The notes under the pieces are model-generated. The model ran no database searches, had not been told where the DNA came from, and saw only the letters and a program-made list of their open reading frames with translations. The translations under genes were made by a program, and so were the position numbers. Of a DNA stretch of 64,000 nt, positions 43,087 through 52,127 are shown piece after piece. This DNA is from Marinobacter sp. SS13-12 (GTDB taxonomy: Bacteria; Pseudomonadota; Gammaproteobacteria; Pseudomonadales; Oleiphilaceae). The stretch's first letter is position 1; each line of letters begins with the position of its first letter. The stretch covers positions 2,046,001 through 2,110,000 of the forward strand of contig NZ_JASSUA010000001.1 of NCBI RefSeq assembly GCF_030227115.1, given 5' to 3'.

Positions 43087-46000
43087 ATGTCTGAAACAGA
43101 ATCAACTCGAACTTCAAGAAACAGCGGTCCCGCCTGTGAGGGTGACACACTCATTGTCGAAGTACTGGGAAAGGATCATCCTGAGGGTCAGGAACTCCGC
43201 ATATTGCATCACGAAGAGTCAGCTCCCTACACCGCTATTGATGACCTGCGTAGTAACGAAGCTCTGGACTCCAGCATACTGCGTGTCTGGCCCTGGGAAA
43301 ATAGTCCGCAAGCCGATGTGGCGCTGGAGATTGCGGCCCATGAGGGTGACCCTTTACAGATACCCCTATACAGTCTCCCCGAGGTAACTTCACGCCAGTT
43401 GATTCGTCAGAAACTGATTCTTGCACCATTGGTGCCGCTCACTTTAGTAGAGCGGGAGGAGCCAATAGTGAGAGTGCCAGCACAACAGGTTGTTTCGGCA
43501 AGATCGGGTTATCTTTACCTGTTCCGGGATAACCGCCTTTGGCGCGAGATACATATATCCCAAGACGATGCAGGCTGCCTCCTTTTCCGGGACGTTCCGT
43601 TGAGCAATTACAGGGAAGCAGGGCAGCAACGTTTGACTTCGAACATGCGTCCACCCACGTCGATGCCCCTGGAAGAGATCTGGGTTCCGGTTAACGACTA
43701 TAGGACAAGCGCCACCTATGCAAGTGATGTCAGAGTATCCTGGTCCGAGGTCCAATGGTCTGCTGCCCGCGTAGACTTCCTGGAAAATGATAGATCGGCC
43801 TTTAACGAACGCACTCAGAGGATTGTGCAGCGGCCGGATGCCCGTTGGCACCCACGGTTCGCAGAACTGGTTTCCCTGGATGAAGTGGCCCCTCAGCGTG
43901 GCCGACAACCCCTGCTGGAAGAACAGTTGCCGTGTACTTTCGACTTTCTCACGGATCTTGGCGGTGGGTATGGGTTGGATTGCTATAACCTGGCTGTCGA
44001 GGAACAGAAAAGCTTCTTCGCGGGCGGTGAAGATGCCGAAAACGCATGGCGCGAAAGTCAGTACCGGAATGCAGATCTCGGCCCCACGGCGGCAATACGG
44101 AACACGGTGTTGCAGGACCTGGTTGGAGAGACGGGGGAAGCCGGATCTGCAGAGGATAGCAGCAGCACCGCGTGGGAGAGCATTGGCGGATCTGGCGATA
44201 TCTTTGATGGCTGCCGCACCAGGGGGGGATTGGGAGTCGTCGTTTACGATGAACTGTATGAAATCCGCAAGGCCATGGCCCGCACCAATGCCGGAATGCT
44301 GTACCAGAAGAATATCCGAGAGTGGGCCAGTCGCCAGCCCAACTATCGAAGCGCCGAGCTCGTTGAACAAACGGTATTGCCGGAGACCCTGGGCGGGCAG
44401 CCCAATCCCCTGAACAAGCATGCCGAACACCTCGACCTGTCCCTGACCGGCAAGCTCGAACGGGCCCTGCACCGGGGCTACCGCGGCCATGGCATCAACA
44501 CCATCAAGGCCGCCCAGTGTCGGCTGCTGGCCCTGATGCAGGACACCCACAACCAGGCACGAATGGCCGACCTGTTTTCCCTGGAGGGAGGTGATTACCT
44601 GAGCGGCTTCGTGCTGACGGAGCAGTTGTTTAACGCCCTGCAGCACGATGCCGAAGCCGCCGACAAACCCTGGCTGGCCAGCAGCAATCCGGATTGCGAC
44701 ACCCGTTGCAGCGGCCACCTGACTGACCCGGACACCAGCCCGGCCCGGGAGGGCTCCCAGCTCGTACTGGATATCGGCTGGGAGGGCTCGGGCCACCCAT
44801 TGCACGACATGCTTTATCCGAAACAGGGCGTTGTGCCGCTGGACCAACCCTACGAACCACCTGAGCCGGAAACCAACCCCGGTGATGGCCGGTTCCGCCC
44901 TGCGGCCTTTGCCCAACTGGATAAGGATGGTGAGCTGCCGAAACAGGAAGATCTACAGACCCTGGAGATCGCCTCGATGGTGGCCTTGACCGAACAAGGA
45001 GCCTTTGACTCTGTTGGCCATCTGAGGGGGGCCATCAAGTCGCTCGATGGAATCAGTGGCCAGTTGTTGGATCAGTTCAACAAGGCCCAACAGCGCATCC
45101 ATGGTGAGATGATGCGCATCGACCTGGACATCCACGGCCCCATGGTCCGCGCCCTCAAAGCCATGAATCCCACCTTGCTTGGCGAACTTCACCTCCTGCC
45201 CCAAGGGTCGCAGGGGCTGAATATGGTCCTGCTGGGCGTTGAAGACCCGGACATCGGGCTGCGCAACGGCCTGACCGAAGCGGAACGCGACTACTTTAAC
45301 AGCAATAACCACAGCGGCCGGTTCCTGGGGGAAATCCAGGACAGCGAGGGTCGTATCATTGGCAGCACCAACTCGAACCGGGTACCCGGCGGGGCGGATA
45401 TCGAAGATTCCGGCCGTTTCTACGCCTTTATGGCGCCCACCAGCTCCGAACTGGTGAAAAACTACCGCGAGGTGCGGAAACAGGTCAGCCGGCAGCGTAG
45501 CCTGGGCAAGACTCTGGACCGGCTTGGGTTGCCGTATGTGGTACTGGGGTTTGAGCTTTGGAATATAAACAGCGCGTTGTCACGATTTTCTGAAACAATG
45601 CGAACAAGAGGTGGTTTGCGGACAGGGGCAAGTCTCGTGTCTGCAGCGCTAGATTTGTCAATGGCTTCTTTGGCCGTCGCAGACCAACTGTCCAAAAAGC
45701 TGATGAACAGCACAGCTATTGCCCGCCAAATGAACCGGGTTGTAGTTGACGTTGAGAGGGCCGTGGCTGCTGGCCGAATCTCAGAGGCGTTTGGGAGCCA
45801 ATTGCCTAGAGCGGTAACCATGCGAATGGTGTCGGTATCTATACTGGCCTTGCTGGACGCCGGTATCCGAGTGGCGGATTCCGTTCACTACATGCAAACG
45901 GGACAAATTGCCTCCGCAGTGGCCATGGGGGGCTCTAGCGTTGGCGCCCTAATGACAGGCTGGGCCAGCCTGTCCCTGATGAGCTCAGGGACCGCGGCGG

Positions 46001-46872
46001 CTTCCAGTACCGGAGCAGTATTGGGGCTGAGTACCCCGGCGGGTTGGATCGTACTAGGGATCGGCCTGACGCTGATTGTGGGCGGGTCGATAGCTGCCAA
46101 TCTGCTGGAGGACGACGAACTGGAGGAGTGGGTCAAGAACGGGCCGTTTGGGGACTACCGCAACTCCTCGTATGAGCACTTGTGGGGCGAAGCGAAAGCC
46201 CCCAAGCCGGTGCCGGAGCGGGAGGCCTTCTACCGGCTCGCTAATATCCTGGCTGGTGTCCGGATTGAGGAATCGCTGTACCAAGTAGATACTCTAGAGG
46301 TGTATCGGCTAGCCGAAGCCCTCATTGATGATCAGGAGCCACAGCCTTCCCGCCGGGAGGTAGATGCATTGCATGATGAACTGAGAAAGGCTAATTTCCG
46401 CGTGGTGGTCAAAAGCAACCTGATGAGTGTACTGGGGGATGCCGCACTCAAGGTCTACATTCGTCGCCTGAAGGAAAAACGCCGGCCCAACCCTCCGTCG
46501 GGGGGCTCCACGGTGGTCAGTAGCGAACTGCAGGAATCTCCCACCGGCCATTGGTGGCTCTATCGCAGGGCCTTGTCGGACGGGGTGGAGTACTGGCTGC
46601 ACACGCCCCAGCCGGAGGGGTTGGTGTATCACGAGTGGAAGGTACGGGCCCGGGTCGTCGCCAACCTGGGTACAGACCGGGAATATGTGTTCCCGGCGCC
46701 GCCAATCAATGATCCGCTGGTGTACCAGGAGAGCAAACATGGCGGCCATGATGCCCCGGACTTTACCCGGGAAGATGCCCCCTTCTGGGCTAACCTGACC
46801 ACCAACCGGATAGCCCTGAATGCCCAGGCCTACCGTTACCTGAACATCGTGGAGGAAGCCTCCGATGGCTGA
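43087..46872 (+). CDS. VasX-like T6SS pore-forming effector
   Basis: A protein of about 1261 residues. The N-terminal third resembles the VasX N-terminal region (IVRVPAQQVVSARSGYLYLF near residues 130-150). A long hydrophilic middle follows. Near residues 830-1010 lie several hydrophobic helices (ASLVSAALDLSMASLAVADQ; GGSSVGALMTGWASLSLMSS; GWIVLGIGLTLIVGGSIAAN), then the charged motif DDELEEWVKNGPFG seen in this toxin class, and a C-terminal domain. Known VasX proteins permeabilise the inner membrane of rivals. The start at 43087 has AAGGG nine bases before it; an ATG at 43078 is alternative. It overlaps the immunity candidate by 8 bp and follows its DUF4123 adaptor. Confidence 0.88.
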   Translation: MSETESTRTSRNSGPACEGDTLIVEVLGKDHPEGQELRILHHEESAPYTAIDDLRSNEALDSSILRVWPWENSPQADVALEIAAHEGDPLQIPLYSLPEVTSRQLIRQKLILAPLVPLTLVEREEPIVRVPAQQVVSARSGYLYLFRDNRLWREIHISQDDAGCLLFRDVPLSNYREAGQQRLTSNMRPPTSMPLEEIWVPVNDYRTSATYASDVRVSWSEVQWSAARVDFLENDRSAFNERTQRIVQRPDARWHPRFAELVSLDEVAPQRGRQPLLEEQLPCTFDFLTDLGGGYGLDCYNLAVEEQKSFFAGGEDAENAWRESQYRNADLGPTAAIRNTVLQDLVGETGEAGSAEDSSSTAWESIGGSGDIFDGCRTRGGLGVVVYDELYEIRKAMARTNAGMLYQKNIREWASRQPNYRSAELVEQTVLPETLGGQPNPLNKHAEHLDLSLTGKLERALHRGYRGHGINTIKAAQCRLLALMQDTHNQARMADLFSLEGGDYLSGFVLTEQLFNALQHDAEAADKPWLASSNPDCDTRCSGHLTDPDTSPAREGSQLVLDIGWEGSGHPLHDMLYPKQGVVPLDQPYEPPEPETNPGDGRFRPAAFAQLDKDGELPKQEDLQTLEIASMVALTEQGAFDSVGHLRGAIKSLDGISGQLLDQFNKAQQRIHGEMMRIDLDIHGPMVRALKAMNPTLLGELHLLPQGSQGLNMVLLGVEDPDIGLRNGLTEAERDYFNSNNHSGRFLGEIQDSEGRIIGSTNSNRVPGGADIEDSGRFYAFMAPTSSELVKNYREVRKQVSRQRSLGKTLDRLGLPYVVLGFELWNINSALSRFSETMRTRGGLRTGASLVSAALDLSMASLAVADQLSKKLMNSTAIARQMNRVVVDVERAVAAGRISEAFGSQLPRAVTMRMVSVSILALLDAGIRVADSVHYMQTGQIASAVAMGGSSVGALMTGWASLSLMSSGTAAASSTGAVLGLSTPAGWIVLGIGLTLIVGGSIAANLLEDDELEEWVKNGPFGDYRNSSYEHLWGEAKAPKPVPEREAFYRLANILAGVRIEESLYQVDTLEVYRLAEALIDDQEPQPSRREVDALHDELRKANFRVVVKSNLMSVLGDAALKVYIRRLKEKRRPNPPSGGSTVVSSELQESPTGHWWLYRRALSDGVEYWLHTPQPEGLVYHEWKVRARVVANLGTDREYVFPAPPINDPLVYQESKHGGHDAPDFTREDAPFWANLTTNRIALNAQAYRYLNIVEEASDG

Positions 46873-47872
46873 GAGTGCCTATTACAGCCCCACCGCCTGG
46901 CAGTCCGGGCGAGACGAAAAGCCACGCCGTCGAGGGCAGCTGGATACCCGTTCCCTAAGCTTTCGGCTCCAGTGGGCAGCGGGGCAGAAGCTGCCCAAGG
47001 ATTACATTCGAGACTTGGTCCCGGGCGACTTCCTTGAAACCTGGCCTCCTGGGCAGGACGAGGATACCAACTGGTACGTCGAGCAGGGGTATGGAAAGGA
47101 GAAAAGGAAGGTACCAATTGCCTGGATCAATCAGGAAAGCATTCGCTGGGCCACGCTGCCAAGTTCCTCGTGGCGGTGGTTGTTGCTGAAGGTCTTTGCG
47201 AAGTTTACTTTGATTCTAGGGGGGGGAGGGATTCTTCTAGCCTTTTTGAGTGTTGCATTATTTGTGGACGATAGCGATATAGAAAAGAGACAACTTTTCG
47301 TAGAGGGATTTTTGCCCATGATCGCATATGGGGGGGGCGGCTGCGCTCTAGTTTGGGGCGCCATCAGCCTCATCGAACGCCTCTTCCCCGGCTGGATCTA
47401 CAAGGATCCCAGAGGCCCCCTGTGGGAATTCAACCGCCGCACTGGGCTGGTCACGGTCTTCCGTAATCCCAAGAAAAAACGGGATGCCGGCCAGATAGCC
47501 TGGCAATCTCCTTTCTCAGAATTTGATGGCTACATCCACAGCGGCCCAACCCACCAGGGCCTGCCGCTGTATTACGGGGCCATGGTCCATCGGTTCCGGG
47601 AAGAAGCCCTGACCCTGACAGCCTTCCAGGCCGCCTCCGCCAATGATGAAGATCACAAGGCACTGTGGAACTTCTGGCTGCAGTACATGGACAGCTCAGC
47701 TCCACTACCGGACATCCCGTTGTTCGAGCCCCACCGGAGCAAGGACCCGGTGACCGCCGAGCGCGATAAGCGTGCGTGTCGTAATCCCCGGTACTGGCGA
47801 GATATGGATGAGGCCACGTACAAACAAAAAACCGACGAAATGCACAAGAACTGCTTGAAAGGTTTTGGGTAG
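46865..47872 (+). CDS. DUF6708-family membrane protein, candidate immunity protein
   Basis: A 335-residue protein with two membrane helices (about residues 104-134 and 142-170). The C-terminal half resembles the DUF6708 family: YKDPRGPLWEFNRRTGLVTV, QGLPLYYGAMVHRF, YMDSSAPLPDIPLFEPHRSKDP. Its ATG lies inside the end of the effector gene, so it is made with the toxin. A membrane partner fits a pore-forming effector, and immunity is the likely role; a delivery-related role for DUF6708 proteins is also possible. No other small gene between it and 48.1 kb could be the immunity protein. Confidence 0.75.
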   Translation: MAESAYYSPTAWQSGRDEKPRRRGQLDTRSLSFRLQWAAGQKLPKDYIRDLVPGDFLETWPPGQDEDTNWYVEQGYGKEKRKVPIAWINQESIRWATLPSSSWRWLLLKVFAKFTLILGGGGILLAFLSVALFVDDSDIEKRQLFVEGFLPMIAYGGGGCALVWGAISLIERLFPGWIYKDPRGPLWEFNRRTGLVTVFRNPKKKRDAGQIAWQSPFSEFDGYIHSGPTHQGLPLYYGAMVHRFREEALTLTAFQAASANDEDHKALWNFWLQYMDSSAPLPDIPLFEPHRSKDPVTAERDKRACRNPRYWRDMDEATYKQKTDEMHKNCLKGFG

Positions 47873-48372
47873 AGGTAACTGCAGTAACGGGCTAGAAGCC
47901 CAAATCCATTGTTGCAATGCTTCGGGCATTGGTAATCGAGAGTTAGGAATCAAGCGAACCCCAGACATAAAGCTATGCCCCATCATTATGTCGTCTACGC
48001 AAAAAACACCGGCTATGAGAAGCCCCCTGGAACTCCGTAAACTCTTCGAGGCTGTTGACGGTTCCTCGGCCAAGCTGGGTATGATTCGCGATATTGATAA
48101 GTCTCGCAAATAGCTATCTGCATTCTACGAGTTTGTTTCTCGCGATTCCGCCCCTGGAGAGCGCACCAAAAAGCTAGAACCGCTCTTCCGCAGCTCCCTC
48201 TTCGTCAACCTGGAAAAAACAGACCCCGGTGGGCTATTACATTCTTAACTGTGGCTCGGTTCCAGAAAATTCTCGTGCGTTACTTGTCGTGTCTATCCTC
48301 CTATCTGCCAATAAAGTAAGATGCCGTCCAACAACATACCGGCACACTTGAGAAACTAGCAGGATCTTTAGG
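47873..48372 (+). other. Degraded region with an rfaH relic
   Basis: Five hundred bases without an intact gene. The first part holds an open frame (from about 47988, beginning MSSTQKTPAMRSPLELRK) that runs to a TAG at 48111-48113; I recognise nothing in it. The rfaH-like relic at 48115-48235 continues in the same frame. The last 140 bp are AT-rich and probably carry the promoter of the acyltransferase gene; no clear promoter was found. Confidence 0.5.
48115..48235 (+). pseudogene. RfaH/NusG-like gene fragment
   Basis: Bases 48162-48227 match the intact rfaH at 50582-50647 with 7 differences in 66 bp (about 89%). Translated, the fragment reads ERTKKLEPLFRSSLFVNLEK where rfaH has KRTKKLEPLFPGYLFVNLEQ, preceded by a weaker match around AFYEF. 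It has no start, stops soon after TDPGG, and lacks the KOW domain. It is a broken duplicate, left when the acyltransferase gene was placed between it and the intact rfaH or when the locus was rearranged. Confidence 0.8.
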
Positions 48373-50379
48373 GTGACAAAAAAATACCTTCCGCATGTCG
48401 ATGGGTTGAGAGCGATTGCTGTGCTGTCGGTAATTCTGTTCCATCTGAATGTGTCAGCATTTTCGGGAGGCTACGTTGGTGTTGACGTGTTCTTCGTCAT
48501 CAGCGGCTTCCTGATAACTGGTATTCTCAAAAGCGAACTAGAACAGACTAGAAGTGTCAACCTGGCACAGTTTTATAGGAGGAGAATAAAGAGACTTGCT
48601 CCGGCTTTTTTGGCCATGGCACTCGCAACCTTTCTATTCTCGATGCTGGTGTTTTCCCCGACTCATTTTCAAAGGATTGGAGGCGCACTCGTAGCTTCGC
48701 TAGCTAGCGTATCCAATTTCTTTTTCTGGTTGGAGGCCGATTATTTTGACACTTCCGCCAAGTTAAAGCCTTTTTTGCACACTTGGAGTTTAAGCATAGA
48801 AGAGCAGTTTTACCTGCTTTGGCCTGCAACACTATTAGTCCTATATAAACTAAGATTGCGAACTCTTGTCTTGCCTCTCCTTTTTATTGGGTCGCTGGCT
48901 AGCCTAGCTCTGAACTTTATACTTGCAGACGGCCAAAGTGATTTTCTATCGAACCACTTTAAAGTGCTAGCCGATCTGGTAGTTGATGGGAAAAGCACCC
49001 TGTTTTTCCTGCTACCGTTTAGAATTTTTGAATTTTCAATAGGTGCTTCAATAGTTTGGCTTATTGATAAACGGATGCCCTGGAGGTTGTTAAATGATCT
49101 GCTCACATGGACGGGCTTGGGCCTTATCGCATACGCGGTATTTAAATTTGATGAAGGGATGTTATTTCCTTACTGGTTCGCGCTGGTCCCCTGCATAGGA
49201 ACAGCGCTTGTCATTTACGCCGGGGCGGACTCTTATTCTAGAGTTCTGATTTCGAACCCGGTAGCGGTCGGCGTTGGTTTAATTAGCTATTCTCTTTATT
49301 TGGTTCACTGGCCGATCATCGTGTTTTGGTATTACCTTGGAGGAGAGCTTGATATTGCGGATCAGATAGCCGCAAGTCTGTTAACGTTCATTCTTGCTTA
49401 TGTGTTGTATCGTTTCGTGGAACAGCGGTTTCGCCAGCCGAAATATTTCAGGTTTAAGCCCGCATGGCGTACCACTGCGTTGATGGCGTTTCTCGCACTC
49501 TTTGCATCGGGAGTTCATTCCTACTCCGCAGAGGGCTGGACCTGGAGGGCCGAGGAGCCGATCGTTAACCTCGCTGAAGTAAGCGATGCAGGCAGTTTTC
49601 ACAAAGCATACTATGGAGGCGCCGGCTATCCTTACTATGGTCCAGTTGGTGCGTCTACAGATCCTGACATTGTTTTGATGGGAGATAGCCACGGGCGCCA
49701 CTATGCCGAGGGAATTAGTACTGTTTTTTCAAAAGGAAAAGGCCTCGGCCTGTATATGGCATCTGGTAGTTCGTGCTTTCATTTGCCAGGCTTTACCCGA
49801 ATAACTGAAGGGAACGACTGGAATAAGATATGTACTGATCGCTTAGAGGAAGCTCTTGGCTACATAAACAAAGCGTCGACGCCCCCCCTGGTTGTGGTTT
49901 CCCACTCATGGAGGTTTCAAATGAGTGTAGCCGGTCTAATCAATAAAGGAGAATCGAAGATTGGTATTAGTAGCATAATTAAAGGGATACTGGAGCTGAA
50001 AGAATTGATCGGTGATTCCCCATTAGTTGTAATTGGTGAGGTTCCCGGAGCAGGCGTAAACCTTTATGACATCTTTACGCGACCGATGCCCCTCGTGTTC
50101 AATGATTTTGATCGCGAGTCGTATCTTTTCAATACACTACCGGACCACCGGCCGAGAATAAATAACGCGCTAAAGGAAGCCGCCGAATCAACGGGTGCTT
50201 ATGTTTTCGTGGATCCATTTGACTACCTCTGCAGCAATAATAAATGCCGGAACACGGACGACCAGAAGCGGCTGATTTATTCAGACACGGCCCATCTATC
50301 TAAGTTTGGATCACTATATCTGATAGAGGCTATGCAGTCGGAAATTGAAAAGGCCTTAGAGGGAAGACTGAACGAGTAA
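48373..50379 (+). CDS. OafA/YrhL-type acyltransferase with SGNH domain
   Basis: A 668-residue membrane protein that probably O-acetylates a surface polysaccharide. The N-terminal acyltransferase-3 domain begins HVDGLRAIAVLSVILFHLNV with the key His, and has GYVGVDVFFVISGFLITG, HTWSLSIEEQFYLLWP and about ten membrane helices to residue 375. The periplasmic C-terminal SGNH domain has DIVLMGDSHGRHY (block I GDS) and a late DTAHLSKFG (D-x-x-H). GTG at 48373 follows TTTAGG. AT-rich compared with the flanks. Its place beside rfaH and the polysaccharide locus suggests it decorates that polymer. Confidence 0.93.
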   Translation: MTKKYLPHVDGLRAIAVLSVILFHLNVSAFSGGYVGVDVFFVISGFLITGILKSELEQTRSVNLAQFYRRRIKRLAPAFLAMALATFLFSMLVFSPTHFQRIGGALVASLASVSNFFFWLEADYFDTSAKLKPFLHTWSLSIEEQFYLLWPATLLVLYKLRLRTLVLPLLFIGSLASLALNFILADGQSDFLSNHFKVLADLVVDGKSTLFFLLPFRIFEFSIGASIVWLIDKRMPWRLLNDLLTWTGLGLIAYAVFKFDEGMLFPYWFALVPCIGTALVIYAGADSYSRVLISNPVAVGVGLISYSLYLVHWPIIVFWYYLGGELDIADQIAASLLTFILAYVLYRFVEQRFRQPKYFRFKPAWRTTALMAFLALFASGVHSYSAEGWTWRAEEPIVNLAEVSDAGSFHKAYYGGAGYPYYGPVGASTDPDIVLMGDSHGRHYAEGISTVFSKGKGLGLYMASGSSCFHLPGFTRITEGNDWNKICTDRLEEALGYINKASTPPLVVVSHSWRFQMSVAGLINKGESKIGISSIIKGILELKELIGDSPLVVIGEVPGAGVNLYDIFTRPMPLVFNDFDRESYLFNTLPDHRPRINNALKEAAESTGAYVFVDPFDYLCSNNKCRNTDDQKRLIYSDTAHLSKFGSLYLIEAMQSEIEKALEGRLNE

Positions 50380-50458
50380 CTTGGATAGTCCAGGGTTTCG
50401 CCATGGAAACGTACGTGGGCGCCAGCACCGCCAGAAACATTTTAACCAAGAGGCACCC

Positions 50459-50950
50459 ATGACCTGGTACGCCCTCCAACACAAACCCGCCCAGGGCGAC
50501 CGTGCCCTGGCGCATCTGCAAAATCAGGACATCGCCTGCTTCTACCCCAAAATTACGGTAGAAAAAATCAAGGCCGGCAAACGCACCAAAAAGCTCGAAC
50601 CGCTGTTCCCCGGCTACCTCTTCGTCAACCTGGAACAAACCGACCCCATGTGGTCCAAACTTCGGTCCACCCGGGGTGTGATACGGGTAGTGAGCTTCGC
50701 CAATAAGCCAGCAGCCATCTCAGACGACGTTATCCGGCACATCAAAGACAGCCTGCACACCGTCGCGGAGCAGGGCGGTATCAAGCCCGGCCAGACAGTT
50801 GAGCTGGACGACGGCCCCTTCAAAGGCCTCAGCGCCATCTTCCAGGCCTACGACGGCGAAGAGCGTGCCATCGTCCTCATCAGCTTCATGCAAAAACAAC
50901 AAACCCTGAAAGTCCCCCTCTCAACCATCCACCCTCGTAGGTCGGATTAG
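50459..50950 (+). CDS. rfaH: Transcription antiterminator RfaH
   Basis: A 163-residue NusG paralog. RfaH is recruited to polymerase paused at an ops site, blocks termination and couples translation for long surface-polysaccharide operons. The N-terminal domain has WYALQHKPAQGDRALAHL, the hallmark LEPLFPGYLFVNL, and TRGVIRVVSFANKPA; the C-terminal KOW domain holds QTVELDDGPFKGLSAIF. The ATG at 50459 gives the normal N terminus. The last four codons and stop (HPRRSD end) are supplied by a TCGGATTA repeat. It lies 1.2 kb before the wzi gene, which holds an ops-like site. Confidence 0.95.
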   Translation: MTWYALQHKPAQGDRALAHLQNQDIACFYPKITVEKIKAGKRTKKLEPLFPGYLFVNLEQTDPMWSKLRSTRGVIRVVSFANKPAAISDDVIRHIKDSLHTVAEQGGIKPGQTVELDDGPFKGLSAIFQAYDGEERAIVLISFMQKQQTLKVPLSTIHPRRSD

Positions 50951-50967
50951 CAAAGCGTAATCCGACA
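50936..50967. repeat. TCGGATTA-family hairpin overlapping the rfaH stop
   Basis: CGTAGGTCGGATTAGCAAAG then CGTAATCCGACA forms a hairpin. Its first 15 bases encode RRSD and the stop codon of rfaH, so the repeat has replaced the original end of the gene. The GCAAAGC loop variant is shared with the copy at 51855. Confidence 0.85.
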
Positions 50968-51075
50968 CCCAGCTCCTCAAATACACCCAATCCAAAAAAG
51001 GAACCCTCCATCCCTTCTTTTCGTGTCCTAACCCGTCATAATATGCATTTCCTTTAACAAGACGGCAGATTCAGA

Positions 51076-51834
51076 ATGGTAGAAAGCTCACAAGGATCGC
51101 GATCCCAATACGACGACGAAATCAGCCTGGTAGACTTGGCCACCACATTCCTCAAGCGCCGGCGCGTGTTCTACGCCGTTTTTCTGCTTGTCACCCTTGC
51201 CGGTGTGGCCTATGCACTTTTAACGCCAGCAAAATACGAATACGTTACCCTCGTGAAACTGGCTGAAAAGTCGGGTGGCAAATACATCGAAGAGCCAGCC
51301 ACCGTCATCGCCGAGCTGGACAGCCTCTGGGTACCAGACTTGCAAGCCACATACCGCGCAGAACACGACCGCAACCTGCCTTTCAGGATAACGGCAAGCA
51401 ACCCTGAAAATACGGGCCTGGTTCGAATCGTGTCAGAGGCAACCCCCGCCGGTGAAGAGCTTATCGATAGAACTCATCGCCAACTGATCGAACGGTTAAT
51501 TACTGACCAGGAGCAGGCGCTGACAAGACTACGTAAGAGCCTGGAGAGACAGATAGAATCCCTGGATACCACTATCGAGATGCTCGAAGGCGGACAGGAG
51601 ACAGGCGATGCCCTCGCCTCAGCAGTAGAAAAACAACTGTCTCTGGAAACAGATCTGGAATCACTGGCGCCAGCAGAAGCGTTGGTTGTCAGCAGGAGTA
51701 ACGGCGAAAACACCGGCCCGGCCAAAAGCCTGATCGTGGTGCTGGCCGCCATGCTCGGGTTGATGGGCGGTGTCTTCCTTGCGTTTTTTGCCGAGTTTAT
51801 TGGTTTGGTGCGGGAAAAAGCGGCCGAACTGTGA
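51076..51834 (+). CDS. Wzz-type chain-length/polysaccharide co-polymerase protein
   Basis: A 252-residue protein with the Wzz layout: a cytoplasmic start with EISLVDLATTFLKRRRVF, a first helix at about 31-50, a periplasmic helical part with coiled coil (about 130-200, RLRKSLERQIESLDTTIEML), and a second helix near 220-245 (SLIVVLAAMLGLMGGVFLAFF). It is shorter than many Wzz proteins and has no tyrosine-kinase domain. It probably sets polymer length. A second Wzz-like gene lies at 56214. Its start at 51076 follows CAGA; no strong ribosome site is seen. Confidence 0.82.
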   Translation: MVESSQGSRSQYDDEISLVDLATTFLKRRRVFYAVFLLVTLAGVAYALLTPAKYEYVTLVKLAEKSGGKYIEEPATVIAELDSLWVPDLQATYRAEHDRNLPFRITASNPENTGLVRIVSEATPAGEELIDRTHRQLIERLITDQEQALTRLRKSLERQIESLDTTIEMLEGGQETGDALASAVEKQLSLETDLESLAPAEALVVSRSNGENTGPAKSLIVVLAAMLGLMGGVFLAFFAEFIGLVREKAAEL

Positions 51835-51854
51835 CCCACGGGATCGGTTAACCT

Positions 51855-51885
51855 GTAGGTCGGATTAGCAAAGCGTAATCCGACA
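51855..51885. repeat. TCGGATTA-family hairpin
   Basis: GTAGGTCGGATTAGCAAAGC followed by GTAATCCGACA, 21 bp after the Wzz-like stop. Almost identical to the copy at the rfaH end, so the Wzz-like gene is bracketed by two copies in the same orientation. Confidence 0.8.
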
Positions 51886-52127
51886 AAAAAACCGCCCAAA
51901 ACTCACCCAATATCGGTGCAGTTACCATGCTTTGACAAGACTTAACACGATACCTGGCTCAAACACACAGGTCTGTAGTTTTGCGACTTGCGCGTCATAT
52001 TGGATCCCGTAGAATCTTCGGCCTCTGGAACCAGACGCTCCATTAACCGACAGGGATACCGTTGGGATTAAGTTGTTCCCTCCTTTTATTCATCATTCCC
52101 TGTCCACGCAGTAAACAGTAAAGTTGT
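51886..52127 (+). promoter_or_regulatory. Leader of the polysaccharide export operon
   Basis: A 242-bp non-coding stretch before wzi. A possible sigma-70 promoter is TTGCGC (51988-51993), 16 bp spacer, TAGAAT (52010-52015); the match is moderate. Transcription from there gives a leader of about 110 nt before the wzi ATG and an ops-like sequence about 140 nt downstream of the start point, the distance expected for RfaH loading. Confidence 0.35.

Noticed and set aside
43444..44916. 490-codon minus-strand frame inside the VasX-like effector gene
   Set aside because: It lies opposite the effector and lacks any start context or domain.
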